64,000 nucleotides of DNA from Schizochytrium sp. CCTCC M209059 (Eukaryota; Sar; Bigyra; Thraustochytrida; Thraustochytriidae). The notes beneath the pieces were generated by a model that saw nothing but the letters and a program-made list of their open reading frames with translations, was not told where the DNA came from and ran no database searches. Made by a program: the position numbers and the translations under genes. The DNA is taken from contig KN805383.1 in assembly GCA_000818945.1 (NCBI GenBank), positions 444,552 through 508,551 on the forward strand, given 5' to 3'. Below, one piece after another: positions 60,601 through 64,000 of the stretch (the first letter of the stretch is position 1; every line of letters starts with the position of its first letter).

Positions 60601-63055
60601 CTTCAAGCGTCTGACGGACCTGGATCGCATTGACGAGTCTCCGCAGAATGCCATTGCGATGCAAGACGACATTAAAACCGTGTACTGGTCCATTATGGCT
60701 ATGGGGAGGGACAAAAATGCGGTTCTGCTGAGGGATATGTCTTTGGAGATGGGATTTACCCAGTACTTGATCGAGCACATTGCCAAGTGGTGGGCCCGCG
60801 AGGCGCCGTCGGGAAAAAAGAACAAGGCAGACGGCAAGGCCGGGCCACGAAAGCGCGCACAAAAGTCGATGCGCGAAGCGTACGCGCGTCTCGCGCGGAC
60901 GCCCTCTGTCATGCTCGCCATGGGTCTCTTGACGGGAATGGGACGCGGCCATGGAGAGACGCAGCGGCTAATCCGCGAGAGGGGCCTCCTCGATTTGGCC
61001 TTTGAGATGGAGACGATTCCTGCAAAGGATGTGCCTCTTATTGGAGAATACGCCGATGCCTTTATGAACGCTGCGATTGCAGAAAATCCGACGCAGCAGG
61101 CTTATTTGGATGACTTGCGCTCTGCGCGTCGAGAAGCGAAGCGACACCGTGCTTCTGCCAAGCAGCGGACTCTGTTGAAAAAGATGGGCTTGAGCCCAGT
61201 AAATTCTACCTCTGACGCGAGCGGGCGCAAGCGCAAGCGTAGAGACTCGCAGGACGTGGACGGTTGTGAGGATGACGAGGCGAAATCACCAACCACCGCG
61301 TCAGGCCAAGAGGACCCTGTGGATAAAGGGTCTGCTCAAGATCCTGCACAGGGTGGGGACAATACAACAACAACGTCAACGACGATGCCGTCAACGACGA
61401 CGACGACGACGAAAAAGAATAAGAAGAAGAAAGACAAGGGCAAGAACAAGAGCAAGAACAAGAAGGCAAAACTGGCGCAAGCTGGTGTTCCGAGTGTACC
61501 GTCGTGGATGAAGGAGATGGAAAGTCTCGAGAATGAAGAGCATCCGTGCGTAGTCTGCAAGGAGGGCTACATTAACCAGCCCAGCGAACCCATGGGCGTG
61601 TATATTTTCAGCAAAGCCATCGACATTGAGTCTTCCATTTCATATGTCAATGTGGATGGAGCCGTGGCAGGCGCTTGTGACGAAGTGCCTTCGGGTATGG
61701 TGTCCTCATCTGCCGTTGCCAAGGTGCGCGAACTGGCGTCAAGTGTAGCGGAACATCTCCCCAAGGTGTTTGAGATTGTGGAGCAGATTGCTTCTCTCGA
61801 CGCCGACGATGAGACAAAGGAGGGCGCAGAGGAGGAGGCCAAGACGGATGGCTATACGAGCTCAAAGAGCGGCAAGGCGAAGAAGCCCGTGGCTGGAACG
61901 TCATTGTGGGCCGCAAGGGCACGACCCAAAAGCGCTGGGCTGCCCGGACGGCGGCGCTTACTTGGGACAAGTTCGGTGACCTCGTTCAATGCGGTGCACT
62001 TATCGTGCCACTCGGAAGCTGTCCGCGTGGATATGGCGCACGATAAGGTGAAGCGGTCCGAGTGGGAAGGTGCTGAATTGCGCAACACAAATGTTAAGAC
62101 CAACAATCTACTTCCGCTGCGAGGCCCTGCTACGGTACCGTCAGAGGCATACAATGGCCTCGTGGAACAGTACTTTGAAAAGCTGCAGCGGCGTATCGTC
62201 CCGTCGCTGTCATCCTCACATGGCCCCTGCGCTATGAGCATAGTCTTGCTTGACATTCGAGCGCTGCTCTTGCGCCTCTGCTGGGACGAACCTCTGAATG
62301 TCGATACGCACGGCGGTGGCCATGACAGCAATTTCAAGCTGCTGGTCCCGCTTCTCTCCATGTGTGGACATCTTCTCGAGAATGGTTCGGACAGCCAACG
62401 GCGGGCACTGCACGTTATTGTGGAGCGTTTTTGCGCCGTCAACCTTATTGAGGCCGTTTGTGATGGCAACGCGGAAGGCGCCCAACGGCCTATAAATACC
62501 GCTGTTCCCGGAGACAGCGACGCCGAGTCGTTTGGACATTCGGACGGCGCGGAGGAGAGCTCTTCAATCTCCTCTGACCTGGTGATGGCCATGGTTGCTT
62601 CGCTGTTTGCATTTTCGAGCGAGCAGTGGCAAGCTGCCCGACCGGCCTTTTTGCAAGGCGTGTTGACGTATGCGCGCGAGGTTCGCGCGAGCAGACTCCC
62701 GGCGGGTTCGGGAGTCCCCACGCAGCAACGGCGCGTCAGCCTCTCGTCGCACTCGTCTTCAGCTTCTGCGAGCAATGCCGCGCAGAGTGAGACGGCGGCA
62801 ATGTTAGCTGGTTTGCGTCTCTTTATTATTGTGGACAAGCTGCGGGGCTTGCGCACGGCGGACGAGGACCTCTTGACCTCGGTCATGCGCGACGAGCACG
62901 CCGCCTTGGCAACTGTCGCTAGCGTGTGCGAGGACTTTGAGCGTTCGCTGCTCCCAGCAGACTCTGCGGAGGCTCTTCTCGCTGCGTCTGGGGTGCCTTC
63001 CGCTGACCTGGATGTTTGGACCCGTCTTCGTACTTCTGCAATGAAGTCCCAATAG
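42218..63055 (+). CDS. UBR4: giant UBR4/BIG-type E3 ubiquitin ligase
   Basis: A 6945-residue protein in one 21-kb exon, homologous to animal UBR4 (about 5180 residues) and plant BIG. UBR4 is an N-degron-binding E3 ligase. Zinc modules in order: a UBR box at about 2115-2185 (CTFARTGEHYDEQHWYHCLTC; CCTICAKTCHRGH; FFCDCG); a ZZ finger at about 3484-3530 (CDGCQKVLYTGTRYECAVCE; HDPSHEM); a UBR4 zinc-ribbon at about 4495-4550 (CPRCNRVVNN; CSCGEVVFQCRQCRRIN; CVDCGYCRYAKF); and the catalytic hemi-RING at about 6444-6640 (C6444-VVC-KEGYINQP; FNAVHLSCHSEAVR; NTNVKTNNLLPLRGP). A beta-propeller-like region follows the UBR box (about 2345-2630); the rest is probably ARM-type helices. Extra length comes from acidic and basic low-complexity inserts. 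ATG 42272 is an alternative start. Confidence 0.95.
47638..47735 (+). repeat. GAT/GAC repeat encoding polyaspartate in UBR4
   Basis: Encodes an almost pure Asp tract (about residues 1807-1838 of the UBR4 protein), in the insert before the UBR box; GGC and GAC repeats follow at 47817-47860. Confidence 0.9.
57229..57670 (+). repeat. two GAT/GAC polyaspartate tracts in UBR4
   Basis: Two Asp-rich runs, at 57229-57290 and 57505-57670 (residues about 5004-5024 and 5096-5150), in an acidic insert between the zinc-ribbon and the hemi-RING. Confidence 0.9.
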
Positions 63056-63631
63056 GACTATTCCCATGTGGGTGGGCCGGGCCATACGAAGGACGAAAGA
63101 GGGTCCCTCGTCTGGCTGCATTGATTGTGCACTGCACGACAACCAACCTCCCCGCCTCCCATGAATGAATGGAAGGAGTAGGTTTATATATCATCATGAC
63201 ATCTTGTGAGCGAGGAGTAGGTTTCCACGGGTCAGAGAGCCTGGTCGGTGTGCCAAAATCTACTCTTCACGACTCTCAGACTCCGAAAAATTGGAATGAA
63301 AGGTCAAATGAATCAAATGAATAAACCCGTGCACGAAATAGATGAGAAAAAGATCGAGCCAGCTATGTTTACCTCCTCCAAGTCACATCACAGGCCCACC
63401 ACCCACCTGGCCTCCAAGCTATGCGTGCAGCTTCGCTTCGCGTCCCCCAGACTCAGCCATGCACCAACTCTCTCCTTATGAGGTACGCCTCGGCCTAACT
63501 AAGGACGCGGCACTCACTGCACTTCCTCTTCCACTCACTCCTTCGCCGGAGCTAGCTGGAAGGGCGAGCACTGCCCACCCAGCAGCGGCTGCCGCGCGGG
63601 GCGGGGGCGATAGGCGACTTGCGGCGGCGGC

Positions 63632-63690
63632 GGCGCAAGTGGGCACGGCGCGGCGCGCAAGTGGACAATGCGCGGCGGCGCAAGTGGGCG
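63632..63690. repeat. three copies of a GCGCAAGTGG unit
   Basis: GGCGCAAGTGGGC at 63632-63644, GCGCAAGTGGACAATGCGC at 63655-63673 and GGCGCAAGTGGGCG at 63677-63690, all on the plus strand. The middle copy matches the 32394-32414 unit in 18 of 19 core bases. Confidence 0.8.
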
Positions 63691-63740
63691 CTCCTCTGCC
63701 TGCCTGCCTGCGTGCCTGCCTGTTGCGGCAGCCGCGAGAG

Positions 63741-63762
63741 AGACAGACGCAGAGACAGACGC

Positions 63763-63797
<35 letters not shown>

Positions 63798-63808
63798 GGC
63801 AGGCAGGC
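63741..63808. repeat. AGAC / AGGC tetranucleotide repeat
   Basis: AGACAGACGC units followed by about ten AGAC and then AGGC units, 135 bases before the last ATG. Confidence 0.9.
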
Positions 63809-63943
63809 CGAGACCGCGGGAGCAGAGGGCGCGAGCGAGGTTGGACGCGGCGCGGCGCGGCGCAGCGCAGCGGCGGCGGAGGCAGGAGCGAAGGCGGCAG
63901 AGCAGGCAGGCAGGTCTCGCGCGGAGCAGAGCGGAGGAGGAAG

Positions 63944-64000
63944 ATGTCGGCCATCGCACGCAGCGGCATGCGCGGAGGGCTGCTGGCCGCCAGCGCGCTC
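63944..64000 (+). CDS. 5' end of a truncated gene, possible organelle presequence
   Basis: ATG 63944 opens 19 codons that run to the window edge: MSAIARSGMRGGLLAASAL. The stretch has Arg, Ser, Ala and Leu and no acidic residues, as mitochondrial presequences do. The context AGGAAGATGTC is purine-rich before the ATG. Nothing more can be said of the product. Confidence 0.45.
   Translation, partial: MSAIARSGMRGGLLAASAL

Larger units (their letters stand above)
63056..63943. other. intergenic region and leader of the last gene
   Basis: 888 bases with no gene. Three GCGCAAGTGG copies lie at 63634-63690, and an AGAC repeat at 63741-63808. TATATA at 63185 is close to the end of the UBR4 gene. The minus-strand ORFs here follow from the GC-rich repeats. 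Confidence 0.5.

Noticed and set aside
1..64000. CRISPR array, insertion sequence or prophage
   Set aside because: The repeats are simple microsatellites without spacers, no transposase is seen, and the genes are eukaryotic.

Overview
This 64 kb window is nuclear DNA of a eukaryotic microbe. Genes are mostly single-exon, GC-rich and read in the standard code. The set is eukaryote-only: the splicing factor SF3A3, the mitochondrial assembly factor ATP10, GATOR1 subunit NPRL3, a polycystin-2-like channel, an EML microtubule protein and a UBR4/BIG-type giant ubiquitin ligase. Two GT-AG introns (5' GTAAGT, both phase 1) could be placed. Low-intron, GC-rich genes with many polyQ/polyD runs and motility-type genes (EML, polycystin) fit a stramenopile such as a thraustochytrid. 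That placement is inference, not proof.

Layout, left to right. 0.3-7.7 kb: a metallo-beta-lactamase/cyclic-nucleotide-binding fusion (+), riboflavin kinase (-), a small polyQ zinc-finger protein (+), ATP10 (-) and SF3A3 (+); the last two diverge from a 262-bp gap. 8-12 kb: two unrecognised proteins (8.1 kb -, 10.5 kb +) separated by 1.6 kb of noncoding DNA with a cluster of hairpins. 12.6-19.6 kb: a 2342-residue EF-hand plus three-module EML protein. 20-24.6 kb: a spliced TMEM50/VPS68 protein, a TLC-domain membrane protein and a glycerophosphodiester phosphodiesterase, all (-), with a 570-bp perfect TTGCC array between the last two. 25.5-29.6 kb: a MORN protein and NPRL3 (+). 29.8-34.8 kb: an unrecognised spliced gene (-) and a Ser/Thr kinase lacking the HRD arginine (+), diverging from a 1.8-kb promoter region. 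35.3-41.3 kb: a polycystin-like channel (-), an ankyrin-LRR protein (+) and a one-TM protein (-). 42.2-63.1 kb: the giant UBR4 homologue (6945 codons, no intron). The window ends inside the first codons of another gene (63.94 kb).

The genes do not form an operon or cluster with one function; they are separate transcription units, often divergent or convergent. Many ORFs that start earlier do so at GTG or TTG. Here the first ATG consistent with family alignment was used, so several starts are moved inward. The least explained parts are the hairpin cluster at 9.98-10.13 kb, a 19-bp motif shared by two promoter regions 31 kb apart, repeated CCGAGTCG sites in the 31.6-33.4 kb divergent promoter, and a lysine-glutamate upstream ORF in frame with SF3A3.
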